Positions 1-5,018 of a stretch of DNA of 5,018 nucleotides are shown here, piece by piece. How positions within the stretch are numbered: the stretch's first letter is position 1; every line of letters starts with the position of its first letter. The stretch lies in assembly GCA_021809225.1 (NCBI GenBank), contig JAKBAL010000215.1, positions 1 to 5,018 of the forward strand, written 5' to 3'. Both the position numbers and the translations under genes were made by a program. The notes under the pieces were generated by a model. That model saw only the letters and a list, made by a program, of their open reading frames with translations. It was not told the origin of the DNA and made no database searches. Source of the stretch: Pseudomonadota bacterium (lineage in GTDB: Bacteria > Pseudomonadota > Alphaproteobacteria > UBA9655).

Positions 1-323
1 CCTTATGGAGGGCCGTCAAGGAGCTTACAAAATCTTACGCCTATCAACAAATTTCTTCAGAGCTAAAAATTAGCCCAAGTCACTTGCGTAAAAAATGTGG
101 ACCTTCTCCTCGTAATTCCTCTTTGCCAGCTTCGCCTCCTTTTGTTCAAGTTCCTCTTTCCAAGTTATTTGTTTCTTCTCCAGGGGTTAACATGCCAGAA
201 CAAAAGTGTCCTGCTTGTGCAGGAATTATAGAGCTCATTCGTAAAGACGGCACGTCACTTAAAGTCTCTGGATTAGAGAATAAATCGTTGCTGTCTGTTG
301 TGCAAGAATTCCTCAAACAATAA
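1..323 (+). CDS. tnpA: IS66-family TnpA accessory protein, 5'-truncated by window edge
   Basis: The reading frame is open from base 3 to the TAA at 321-323, so this is the C-terminal ~106 residues of a protein starting outside the window. The first internal ATG is at 84, but the frame upstream encodes a helix-turn-helix-like stretch (AYQQISSELKISPSHLRKK) typical of the DNA-binding N-terminal part of IS66 Orf1/TnpA, so 84 is not the real start. The C-terminal part (CPACAGIIELIRKDGTSLKV, then a short amphipathic tail) resembles the usual TnpA ending, a beta-strand pair around a 'DGT.L.V' core. In IS66 elements TnpA is required with TnpB and TnpC for full transposition, but its biochemical role is poorly known. 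It is followed after 5 bp by tnpB, as expected for a translationally linked pair. The identification rests on recalled family pattern plus position before an unmistakable tnpB. Confidence 0.72.
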   Translation, partial: LWRAVKELTKSYAYQQISSELKISPSHLRKKCGPSPRNSSLPASPPFVQVPLSKLFVSSPGVNMPEQKCPACAGIIELIRKDGTSLKVSGLENKSLLSVVQEFLKQ

Positions 324-328
324 TTCTG

Positions 329-700
329 ATGCTTCAAATCACCCCTCATCATCGGCTCCTTATGGCTATCGCACCAGCAGACTTTCGCAAAGGAATAGAC
401 AGCCTTGCAGCCCTCTGTCGTCAAGTCCTTGAGGAAGATCCCTTCAGTGGAACTATTTTTGTCTTTACCAACCGTCCTCGCACCTCTTTAAAGATACTTC
501 TCTATGATGGCAATGGCTTCTGGCTCTGTCAAAAGCGATTCTCTAAAGGACGCCTTGCTTGGTGGCCATCTCAAGAGAAATCCTCTCACTTTTCCATAAA
601 GCCCAGCCAACTTCAGGTCTTGTTCTCACAAGGCAACCCTCTGGACGCCATTCTTCCCTCCGACTGGCGTCCTCTTCCACCTCAAGCAGCTATCGCTTGA
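329..700 (+). CDS. tnpB: IS66-family TnpB (Orf2) accessory protein, complete
   Basis: This is a 123-residue protein, close to the usual 115-120 of TnpB. Family hallmarks appear in order: DFRKGID at residues 18-24, DPFSG at 37-41, the FVFTNR strand at 44-49, YDGNGFWLCQKR at 59-70 and the WWP ending of the core at 78-80. It is a small accessory protein needed for IS66 transposition; its exact role is not settled. The ATG at 329 lies 5 bp after the tnpA stop, and no strong Shine-Dalgarno sequence is visible, so translation is probably coupled to tnpA. The C-terminal tail (residues 81-123) is less conserved but carries no frameshift. The last 19 bp overlap the 3' end of tnpC on the opposite strand, which is unusual for IS66, where tnpC normally follows tnpB in the same direction. 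Confidence 0.9.
   Translation: MLQITPHHRLLMAIAPADFRKGIDSLAALCRQVLEEDPFSGTIFVFTNRPRTSLKILLYDGNGFWLCQKRFSKGRLAWWPSQEKSSHFSIKPSQLQVLFSQGNPLDAILPSDWRPLPPQAAIA
682..700. repeat. Partly palindromic overlap of convergent tnpB and tnpC ends
   Basis: The sequence TCAAGCAGCTATCGCTTGA has perfect 6-bp inverted ends (TCAAGC / GCTTGA) around a 7-bp centre. It encodes both stop codons: TGA at 698-700 for tnpB on the + strand, and TGA read from 684-682 for tnpC on the - strand. As a result both proteins end in very similar residues (QAAIA and QAIAA). This is seen directly in the sequence. Whether it is a recombination scar or a selected compact ending is not known. Confidence 0.7.
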
Positions 701-2347
701 ATGTCCTTATTTTGTTCTGCCAGAGTTTCTTTATATTTCCAGGGCAACCAAGCAGAAGGAGCTTTAAACAGAGCACTTTTATTCTCTTGACATACCGTTA
801 GATATTCAACCGGGTTGACACCCGCAAGACGACACGTTTGAATGAGGCTCATCAATATACTGGCAACACGAGCTCCGTGGCATGTTTTATGAATCAAAGA
901 GTTCTTCCTCAACCGGATCGCTATTTTTATCATCTGCTCGCAGATATTATTATCCAAGGGACAACCTGCCTCTCTTAAGAAGAGGGTAAGCCCCTCCCAA
1001 TGTTTTTGCATATACCGAATAGCTTTCCCTAAGCTGCTATTTGGCTCTACAAGGTGTTCCTCTATTTGCTTATTCAACCATTTTTTGAGCTCTTCCATGA
1101 CAGGACCAGAATGTTCTTGATGGTAAGCCAACCTCTCTTCCGCAGAAAGATTTTGCTCTTTAGTCTCCTTATCATAATGGTAAACCTTGCCGAGCTCATT
1201 AAGCACGTGAGTACATTCATGGGGGAAGAAGAGCTCTATCTCCGTAAACTTCCGTCGCCCATGGGCCAAGCATTTTGCAATGAGGTTTAAAAACTCCTCT
1301 GTTAAATTCGCAGCCAAAGCATCACTCATATGGATAATCGGAGCTAAATGGGTAGGCCGTTTCTTTAAAATCTCTGAGAGATTTTCTCCTGCATGCTTTG
1401 TGCCACTATAATACAATACGATTTCATAGGGACCCGCTCGCGCATAAATCGTTGTCGTAAACATCCCTTTTCTTTTGCGACTCGGCTCACGCTTATTCGC
1501 CCTTATAATCTCCACTATCCTGACAGGGGTATCATCATTATGAATGAGCTCCCCACACGCAGCAACAATTTCTAAAGTCCCTATAAGGGGATACACCGCG
1601 TTAGCCACTTGTTCCGCGAGATCCCACTGCGTTGCGTCAGGCAAAGGAAAATCCAACATCTTTTGAAAGTCCTCTTGCCGATAAAAAGGAAAACCACCGT
1701 AATACTTTTGTACCGCAAGAATGGACTTAAATCGAAAGTCATACTTGCCGCCTTTGATCTCATCTGGCTCGTCCGCTTTAATAACAAGACCACATAAATT
1801 ACAACGCAGCTTCTCCACCTCATAGCGCCTCACTTTGGCAATGTTTTGCCCTCTCACACGAATGAATATGCCAGGATCAATGTGATATAATTTTCCCCCG
1901 CATGCCTGGGGACAAGGATCCCCTGCCTTTAAAGTCGGATGTTCAATTTCAACTTTTTCTGCATGAGGATAAGCATCAGCTCCAAGCCTCCCATGGCCCT
2001 TTACGAGTCTCTTTCTCGTGTTCGCGCGGAGAGAATAAAGTCGGATTGTTTGTTAAGGCTAGAGAGGGTGCTTCTCCTTCAGCGTCACTATCTTCACCCT
2101 TTTCAGCCTCTGCTTCCTTTTGTTTTCTCTTCTCTGAGCGAAACCCAAACAACAGGATTTTTAATTTGTGAATGGTGATCTTTCCAGCCTCAAAGGCGCG
2201 ACGCAACCAGATATTCGTCCTGACCGCTCCTTTAATAAGGCGTTTATCTTCATCGTTAAGCGTATTCTGATCAACACGTAAAAATAAGGTTTCAAGCTCT
2301 TCTTCTGTAAGTTCGACAATTTCATGCTCAGTGTTTTTCTTTTTCAT
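682..2347 (-). pseudogene. tnpC: IS66-family DDE transposase TnpC, broken by one frameshift
   Basis: Restoring one frame gives ~554 residues, near the family norm. Residues 1-117 (ATG at 2345-2347) hold an acidic helical region and the conserved HKLKILLFGFRSEKRK segment (60-75). The zinc-finger region follows: GHGRLGADAYP (~117-127), CPQAC and CNLCG. The DDE nuclease core comes next: D of HNDDTPV (~272, codon near 1531), D of MSDAL (~342, codon near 1321), the CLAHGRRKF block, and E of DNNICEQ (~470, codon near 937). The C-terminal IS66 domain (SLIQTCRLAGVNPVEYL) is intact. The break is at 1997-1999: the N-terminal frame runs out of homology at RKG and stops at TGA 1976-1978, while the frame resuming at GHGRLGADAYP is open to the end. 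One extra G (transposase strand) explains it. An upstream ATG at 2398 is in frame, but its 17 extra residues look unlike the family. A TTGACA (minus strand, 2387-2392) could be a -35 box, though no good -10 follows. As it stands the gene should not yield full-length transposase. Confidence 0.88.
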
Positions 2348-2561
2348 ACAGTGCTGAGTGTTGTTGATTTTTTCTCTAATAGGCAATGTCAAACACAATA
2401 TTTCTATAACAATACTTTCTAAATTTTAGAAATCTAGAAATAATTCAAAAAATAAAAGTTTATTTTTAAAAATGCGACTTTTAAAACACAAATATTTCAC
2501 CATCCAATAATTTTTAATAATCTTAATTGCTAAAAAAGAAAAGAAGTGTCATTTAGAAAAT
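2348..2561. other. AT-rich divergent spacer between tnpC and the gene at 2562
   Basis: This 214-bp spacer separates two divergent genes and should hold their promoters and the right end of the insertion sequence. I found a TTGACA hexamer on the minus strand (2387-2392) suited to tnpC but no convincing -10. A cluster of TTTCTA/TAGAAA half-sites lies at 2401-2440. No sequence like the GTAAGC-type IS66 terminal repeat is recognisable, and the left end of the element is outside the window, so the terminal repeats and the 8-bp target duplication cannot be matched here. Confidence 0.4.
2416..2432. repeat. Perfect 8+8 palindrome TTTCTAAA-T-TTTAGAAA
   Basis: The two 8-bp arms (2416-2423 and 2425-2432) are exact reverse complements around a single T. 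Further half-sites are close by: TTTCTA at 2401-2406 and CTAGAAA at 2434-2440. Another TTTAGAAAA occurs just before the ATG at 2562. It could be an operator for one or both divergent genes, or part of an insertion-sequence end. AT-rich composition makes short palindromes of this kind fairly common. Confidence 0.5.
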
Positions 2562-3125
2562 ATGAAAAAACCCTCGTTCAAAGAAGCCCTCAGTTTTTTG
2601 TTGGAAGCCGTTAGCGGTACACCCAATCTTCCTTTGAGAGCTTTTGATGAGGTCTTTCCTGAACTAGCTCACTTTGGTCAGTGCTATCTCAATATTTCTG
2701 ATGTTTCTCCTCCCCATCTTAAGGGGCGCTATAGAGTTGCTGACCTCTATTGTCAGGCGCCTTCCTGCAATTGCCATAAAACTTCTCTTCTCTTTATCAA
2801 TCAGCATCAAGAGGTTGTTGCGACCGTTTCTTATGGTTGGAAATCAAAGACATTTTATCGCAAATGGGGGCTTGATAAAGATATGATCCAATCCTTGACG
2901 CATGGCTTTTTGGATCCCTGGGGTCAGCAGTCGGAGCACGCATCTGTTTTTTTAGATGCCTTTCTCTTTACTCTAAAAAAGGATCGAAATTTTATCACCA
3001 GCCTCAAACGCCGCTATGCTTTTTTTAAGGAGGCTTTGGAAGACGATCCTTCCTTGATAAAAATTTTCCCTGAGGAGGAATTTCCTGAGAATGTTGTGCC
3101 TCTCAAGTCTTTTAAGGGTCGCTAG
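2562..3125 (+). CDS. Uncharacterised 187-residue protein with a YCxxPxCxC motif
   Basis: This is a complete frame from ATG 2562 to TAG 3123-3125. No membrane segment or signal peptide is seen, so it is probably cytoplasmic. Key features are YCQAPSCNCH at residues 63-72, with three cysteines and a histidine that could bind metal; VSYGWKSKTFYRKW at 89-102; LDPWGQQSEHA at 117-127; and KRRYAFFKEAL near 149-159. From memory, this order (YC.dP.CdC, then YGW.s..fY..W, then LDP..QS, then LKRHY..f) marks an uncharacterised bacterial family often annotated for a C-terminal SEC-C zinc motif. Here the protein ends in an acidic tail and no SEC-C motif is present, so it is either a short family variant or a shortened copy. 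The start has only a weak purine stretch upstream (AAAAGAAG near 2540), so the ribosome site is poor. No function can be assigned. It diverges from tnpC and is not obviously in an operon. Confidence 0.75.
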   Translation: MKKPSFKEALSFLLEAVSGTPNLPLRAFDEVFPELAHFGQCYLNISDVSPPHLKGRYRVADLYCQAPSCNCHKTSLLFINQHQEVVATVSYGWKSKTFYRKWGLDKDMIQSLTHGFLDPWGQQSEHASVFLDAFLFTLKKDRNFITSLKRRYAFFKEALEDDPSLIKIFPEEEFPENVVPLKSFKGR

Positions 3126-3140
3126 GATTTTTGAGTAAAA

Positions 3141-3254
3141 GCAATAACGGCCCCAAGCCTCATGGGGGGATACGAAAAATTTAACTGAGGGCTAATCTTA
3201 CAGGGAAGAGACGTTATGCGCACGCAGGCCTACCGGAACGACACTTTTTTTTAA
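3141..3254 (+). ncRNA. Candidate structured RNA or folded intergenic repeat
   Basis: Three pairings can coexist. An outer stem joins 3141-3149 to 3212-3219 (GC, one bulged A, then ATAACG with CGTTAT). A hairpin CCCCA (3151-3155) / TGGGG (3163-3167) carries the 7-nt loop AGCCTCA. A small hairpin TCTT (3196-3199) / AAGA (3206-3209) follows. The 7-nt loop is complementary to TGAGGGCT (3186-3193) apart from one bulged G, which would form an H-type pseudoknot. An eight-T run follows at 3245-3252, but the stem before it is too weak for a confident terminator. A 12-codon frame (ATG 3216, peptide MRTQAYRNDTFF, stop 3252-3254), preceded by AGGGA about 9 nt upstream, lies in the 3' part. It matches no RNA class I recognise. 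The strand is uncertain, since inverted repeats fold on both. It starts 16 bp after the upstream gene's stop. Confidence 0.35.
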
Positions 3255-3427
3255 AAAGGATGCAAAAGTTTTCACCTTAAAAAGGTAGAAAAATCCTCAA
3301 TCCTAGTTTTAAAAAATTATATCCATTTTGGAAGTTTATCATAATATCTATCTATTGGTCAGCGCCCTCATATTTTTTTTTAATTACTTATCTTAAACTG
3401 ATGGATGGTAAGGTCTGTTTACTTGTA

Positions 3428-3443
3428 GTATATACCAATATAC
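3428..3443. repeat. Inverted repeat GTATAT-ACCA-ATATAC
   Basis: Two exact 6-bp arms surround a 4-bp centre, 234 bp before the beta-propeller start codon. It has the size of a small operator half-site pair. In AT-rich DNA such a repeat is only weakly significant. Confidence 0.35.
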
Positions 3444-3484
3444 ACCTTCTCTTAAATGAAAAATGGCAGTATTTCTACCACAAA

Positions 3485-3519
3485 AAGATTCATTTCCAAT
3501 TACAAAAGAAATAAATCTT
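3485..3519. repeat. 12-bp inverted repeat, one mismatch, 11-nt loop
   Basis: AAGATTCATTTC (3485-3496) and GAAATAAATCTT (3508-3519) are complementary at 11 of 12 positions; the mismatch is C3491 against A3513. There is no T-run directly after it on either strand, so it is not a typical intrinsic terminator. It lies upstream of the leader pairing of the next gene and could be an RNA hairpin or a protein-binding site. Confidence 0.45.
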
Positions 3520-3550
3520 CTCAACTCCACAAAAAATAAAGTCGTCCAGA

Positions 3551-3693
3551 GATTTTCTCCTCTTTATGTATTATTTTTTACACATTGTACATGCTTGATG
3601 CATTATACTCTCAATTCAACTTAGCATACTATTTTGGTAAGAAAATTGGGCAGCGCCTTAAATGAGGAGAAAATCCATGAGAAAATTGAGAGT
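3551..3693 (+). promoter_or_regulatory. Putative leader RNA pairing with the ribosome site and first codons of the beta-propeller gene
   Basis: GATTTTCTCCTC (3551-3562) is the exact reverse complement of GAGGAGAAAATC (3664-3675), which contains the Shine-Dalgarno core. Separately, ACTCTCAATT (3607-3616) is the exact reverse complement of AATTGAGAGT (3684-3693), within codons 3-6. The second segment can also pair less well with the AATTGGG at 3644-3650, which belongs to a partial direct repeat (GAAAATTGGG at 3641, GAAAATTGAG at 3681). The two long stems cross, so they form a pseudoknot or alternate. Either would limit ribosome access. The pairing is seen directly and the regulatory role is inferred. 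The first stem requires transcription to start upstream of 3551, which is not shown. Confidence 0.42.
3665..3669 (+). promoter_or_regulatory. Shine-Dalgarno sequence AGGAG for the gene at 3677
   Basis: AGGAG is separated by 7 nt from the ATG at 3677-3679. This is the clearest ribosome site in the window and decides the start. The whole site lies inside the 12-nt segment complementary to 3551-3562. Confidence 0.8.
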
Positions 3694-5018
3694 TGCTATG
3701 CTAATTTTTACTCTATTTTTTGAGCATCCCACACAAGCTCATAAGCTCACGTCAAAACTAGATTCCCCCTCACAAGCAATCAAGGATGGCACAGTTAAAG
3801 ATAATGCAGCTATTGCAGAGTCTAGCTCAGCTAAGTATTTTCAACTTTTCTCGGATATAGATGAAAGAAAAGATACGGATTTTTCGCCTCAGTTGAATTT
3901 CAGAAACTTAAGTAAAGTAGACATTGAACCTATCAACTCTCACAAAGAATTTATTGAAAAAGGGATTGTTGAAAAAGAAGAGAGCGCCTCAATCAAGTTT
4001 AAAATACCTGAGCAACCTCTTACGTCGCCCCTTCCGGCAAGACCTGGTACGAAAGTTATTACATCTGAATGGCTCCTTAATCTGCCTCAGCAGAGTTTGG
4101 ATTCGCCCATTATAAGGTGGCTGAATAACACGCATTTACTTTACGATTCTGCTCCCCTTGAAAATAAGCGCGAACGAACCATAGAATTGCTCAATGTGCA
4201 TACCGGAGAGTATAGAATATTAGGGAAAGGTTCTGCTCCAAGCCCCTCTCCTGATGGTCAATGGATAGCCTTTACCCAGGGTGAAAAAGAATCCAAACAA
4301 TTATGGATTATGGATCACAATGGATCAAATCTTAAACAGCTTTCCCACATTAAAGGGGGGCTCAGCGACTATTCCTTTGAGTTTGCTTGGTCGCCTGATT
4401 CAAAGCGCATTGCCTTAGTACATCAGCCTTCTTTTCCCTACTGGGAAAAAAAAGACCCCCCTCAAAGCAGGATAGATGTTATTGATGTGACTTCAGGTCA
4501 CTCTCAGCATATTGCCTCGTTTGATGCCTCGATTCGTTCTCTTTCCTGGCTTCCAAATGGGAAAGAACTTCTTTTTATGAAGGAGCGCGTTTCCCGTTTG
4601 TATAATGAAGATGAGGATCGTGAATGGATTCAATCTCTACGTATCCAAGATGCTCATTTATTTACTCTTGCAAAGTTTGGAGGGTTACAACAATCGCTTA
4701 GGCCTGTTTCTTCCCCAGATGGGCAATGGATTGCCTTTATGTATGATGCAGATAACCCACAATTTAACTTTATGCCAAGTCTTGGTCTCATCCCTAATGA
4801 TTCTTCGAACAGTGATACATTACCATCAATGACTCGTTTGACCCATGAGCTAAAGTTATACTCCCCTCGCTGGTCTCACGATGGTCAGCGTATCTACGTC
4901 TTAAGGGACTATGGCGCCTATAAACAAATTTATGCGATTGATGCCAAAACAGGAGAGCCGTCGCAAATCACTCAAGACCCTTTGAATATTGAAAGCTATG
5001 CTCTTTCTCCTGATGGGA
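3677..5018 (+). CDS. Exported TolB/PD40-type beta-propeller protein, possibly an S9-family peptidase N-terminus, truncated at right edge
   Basis: The frame is open for 447 codons from ATG 3677 to the window end, with no stop. Residues 1-21 look like a signal peptide: RKLR, then the hydrophobic VAMLIFTLFF, then cleavage likely after TQA, so export to the periplasm or surface is expected. Residues ~22-135 are polar and low in recognisable motifs. Beta-propeller blade signatures of the WD40-like/PD40 type follow: SPSPDGQWIAF (189-199), FAWSPDSKRIALV (236-248), LSWLPNGKELLFM (289-301), PVSSPDGQWIAFMYD (343-357), PRWSHDGQRIYVL (397-409) and ALSPDG (442-447). Such propellers occur in TolB, in prolyl-oligopeptidase and dipeptidyl-peptidase proteins of family S9, and in other exported sensors. 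The polar N-terminal insert and irregular blade spacing suit an S9-like protein better than TolB, but the catalytic Ser-Asp-His domain, if present, is outside the window. A good AGGAG lies 7 nt upstream. The leader can pair with this site, suggesting translational control. Confidence 0.82.
   Translation, partial: MRKLRVAMLIFTLFFEHPTQAHKLTSKLDSPSQAIKDGTVKDNAAIAESSSAKYFQLFSDIDERKDTDFSPQLNFRNLSKVDIEPINSHKEFIEKGIVEKEESASIKFKIPEQPLTSPLPARPGTKVITSEWLLNLPQQSLDSPIIRWLNNTHLLYDSAPLENKRERTIELLNVHTGEYRILGKGSAPSPSPDGQWIAFTQGEKESKQLWIMDHNGSNLKQLSHIKGGLSDYSFEFAWSPDSKRIALVHQPSFPYWEKKDPPQSRIDVIDVTSGHSQHIASFDASIRSLSWLPNGKELLFMKERVSRLYNEDEDREWIQSLRIQDAHLFTLAKFGGLQQSLRPVSSPDGQWIAFMYDADNPQFNFMPSLGLIPNDSSNSDTLPSMTRLTHELKLYSPRWSHDGQRIYVLRDYGAYKQIYAIDAKTGEPSQITQDPLNIESYALSPDG

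Larger units (their letters stand above)
3126..3676. other. 551-bp stretch without a protein gene, rich in inverted repeats
   Basis: I see no protein gene longer than about a dozen codons with a plausible start. The left part (3141-3254) is clearly more GC-rich than the rest and can fold. The middle (3255-3480) is AT-rich, with a 9-bp direct repeat TTAAAAAGG (3251-3259 and 3277-3285) and a small hairpin ACCTT-AAA-AAGGT (3274-3286). The right part is the leader of the beta-propeller gene. A TATACT at 3604-3609 resembles a -10 box, but no -35 element is properly spaced: TTGTAC at 3585-3590 is only 13 bp away. No tRNA, SRP RNA or CRISPR pattern was found. Confidence 0.6.

Noticed and set aside
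146..424. 92-residue minus-strand frame opposite tnpA/tnpB
   Set aside because: It overlaps two genes with clear family motifs on the other strand and shows no recognisable motif of its own.
1990..2006. Programmed ribosomal frameshift joining the two tnpC frames
   Set aside because: The site reads CGT AAA GGG CCA in the upstream frame, and the shift needed is +1. There is no canonical slippery heptamer, and classical IS66 tnpC is not known to need recoding. A one-base insertion is simpler.
1902..2178. Two ~80-90-residue plus-strand frames opposite the tnpC N-terminal region
   Set aside because: They lie antisense to the linker and zinc-finger region of tnpC, are serine/leucine-rich as expected of antisense frames, and have no ribosome site.
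3151..3167. Intrinsic terminator for the gene at 2562
   Set aside because: The 5-bp CCCCA/TGGGG hairpin is followed by GGATACGAAAAATTT rather than a T-run, so it lacks the terminator signature on the + strand.
3141..3254. Assignment of the GC-rich block to SRP RNA, tmRNA, RNase P RNA or 6S RNA
   Set aside because: I could not find the SRP GGUCAGGUCCGGAAGGAAGCAG core, a tmRNA tag or acceptor end, RNase P core motifs, or a long 6S-type bubble hairpin, so no known class is named.
3585..3609. Sigma70 promoter TTGTAC...TATACT for the beta-propeller gene
   Set aside because: The spacer is only 13 bp, too short for a normal promoter. The TATACT may still be a -10 box, but no suitable -35 is visible.
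3924..4115. 63-residue frame inside the beta-propeller gene
   Set aside because: It is an out-of-frame shadow of the open 447-codon frame, which has a signal peptide, a good ribosome site and propeller motifs.

Overview
The window is moderately AT-rich bacterial DNA in three parts. An IS66-family insertion sequence enters from the left edge (1 to about 2400). It is followed by a small gene of unknown function (2562-3125), a long gene-poor stretch (3126-3676), and the first 447 codons of a probably exported beta-propeller protein that runs off the right edge (3677-5018). Nothing here fixes the taxon. The N-terminal signal sequence and the IS66 subgroup fit a Gram-negative host, and the composition would suit an intracellular or amoeba-associated bacterium such as Holosporales or chlamydia-like bacteria. 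That is a weak guess.

IS66 region: the 3' part of tnpA and a complete tnpB lie on the + strand, 5 bp apart, as in a normal IS66 operon. The DDE transposase gene tnpC lies on the - strand and converges on tnpB, and the two 3' ends overlap by 19 bp. In classical IS66 elements all three genes point the same way, so this layout is either a subgroup variant or a rearrangement. tnpC keeps its zinc-finger cysteines, its D, D and E residues and its C-terminal domain. A one-base insertion near 1997-1999 splits it into a ~117-codon N-terminal piece and a ~437-codon remainder, so it is probably inactive.

Middle: between tnpC and the next gene there is an AT-rich divergent spacer with a cluster of TTTCTA/TAGAAA half-sites, including a perfect 8+8 palindrome. 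The gene at 2562 carries a YCxxPxCxC motif and a YGW...FYxxW block. I recall these from an uncharacterised bacterial family often annotated with a C-terminal SEC-C motif, which this protein lacks.

Gene-poor stretch: 3126-3676 has no convincing protein gene but several structural signals. A GC-rich block at 3141-3254 can fold into a closed, possibly pseudoknotted RNA. There is a 12-bp near-perfect inverted repeat at 3485-3519. Immediately before the beta-propeller gene, two long complementary pairings involve its Shine-Dalgarno sequence and its first codons (3551-3562 with 3664-3675; 3607-3616 with 3684-3693). They suggest structure-dependent translation of that gene. This leader and the GC-rich block are the most interesting parts of the window.
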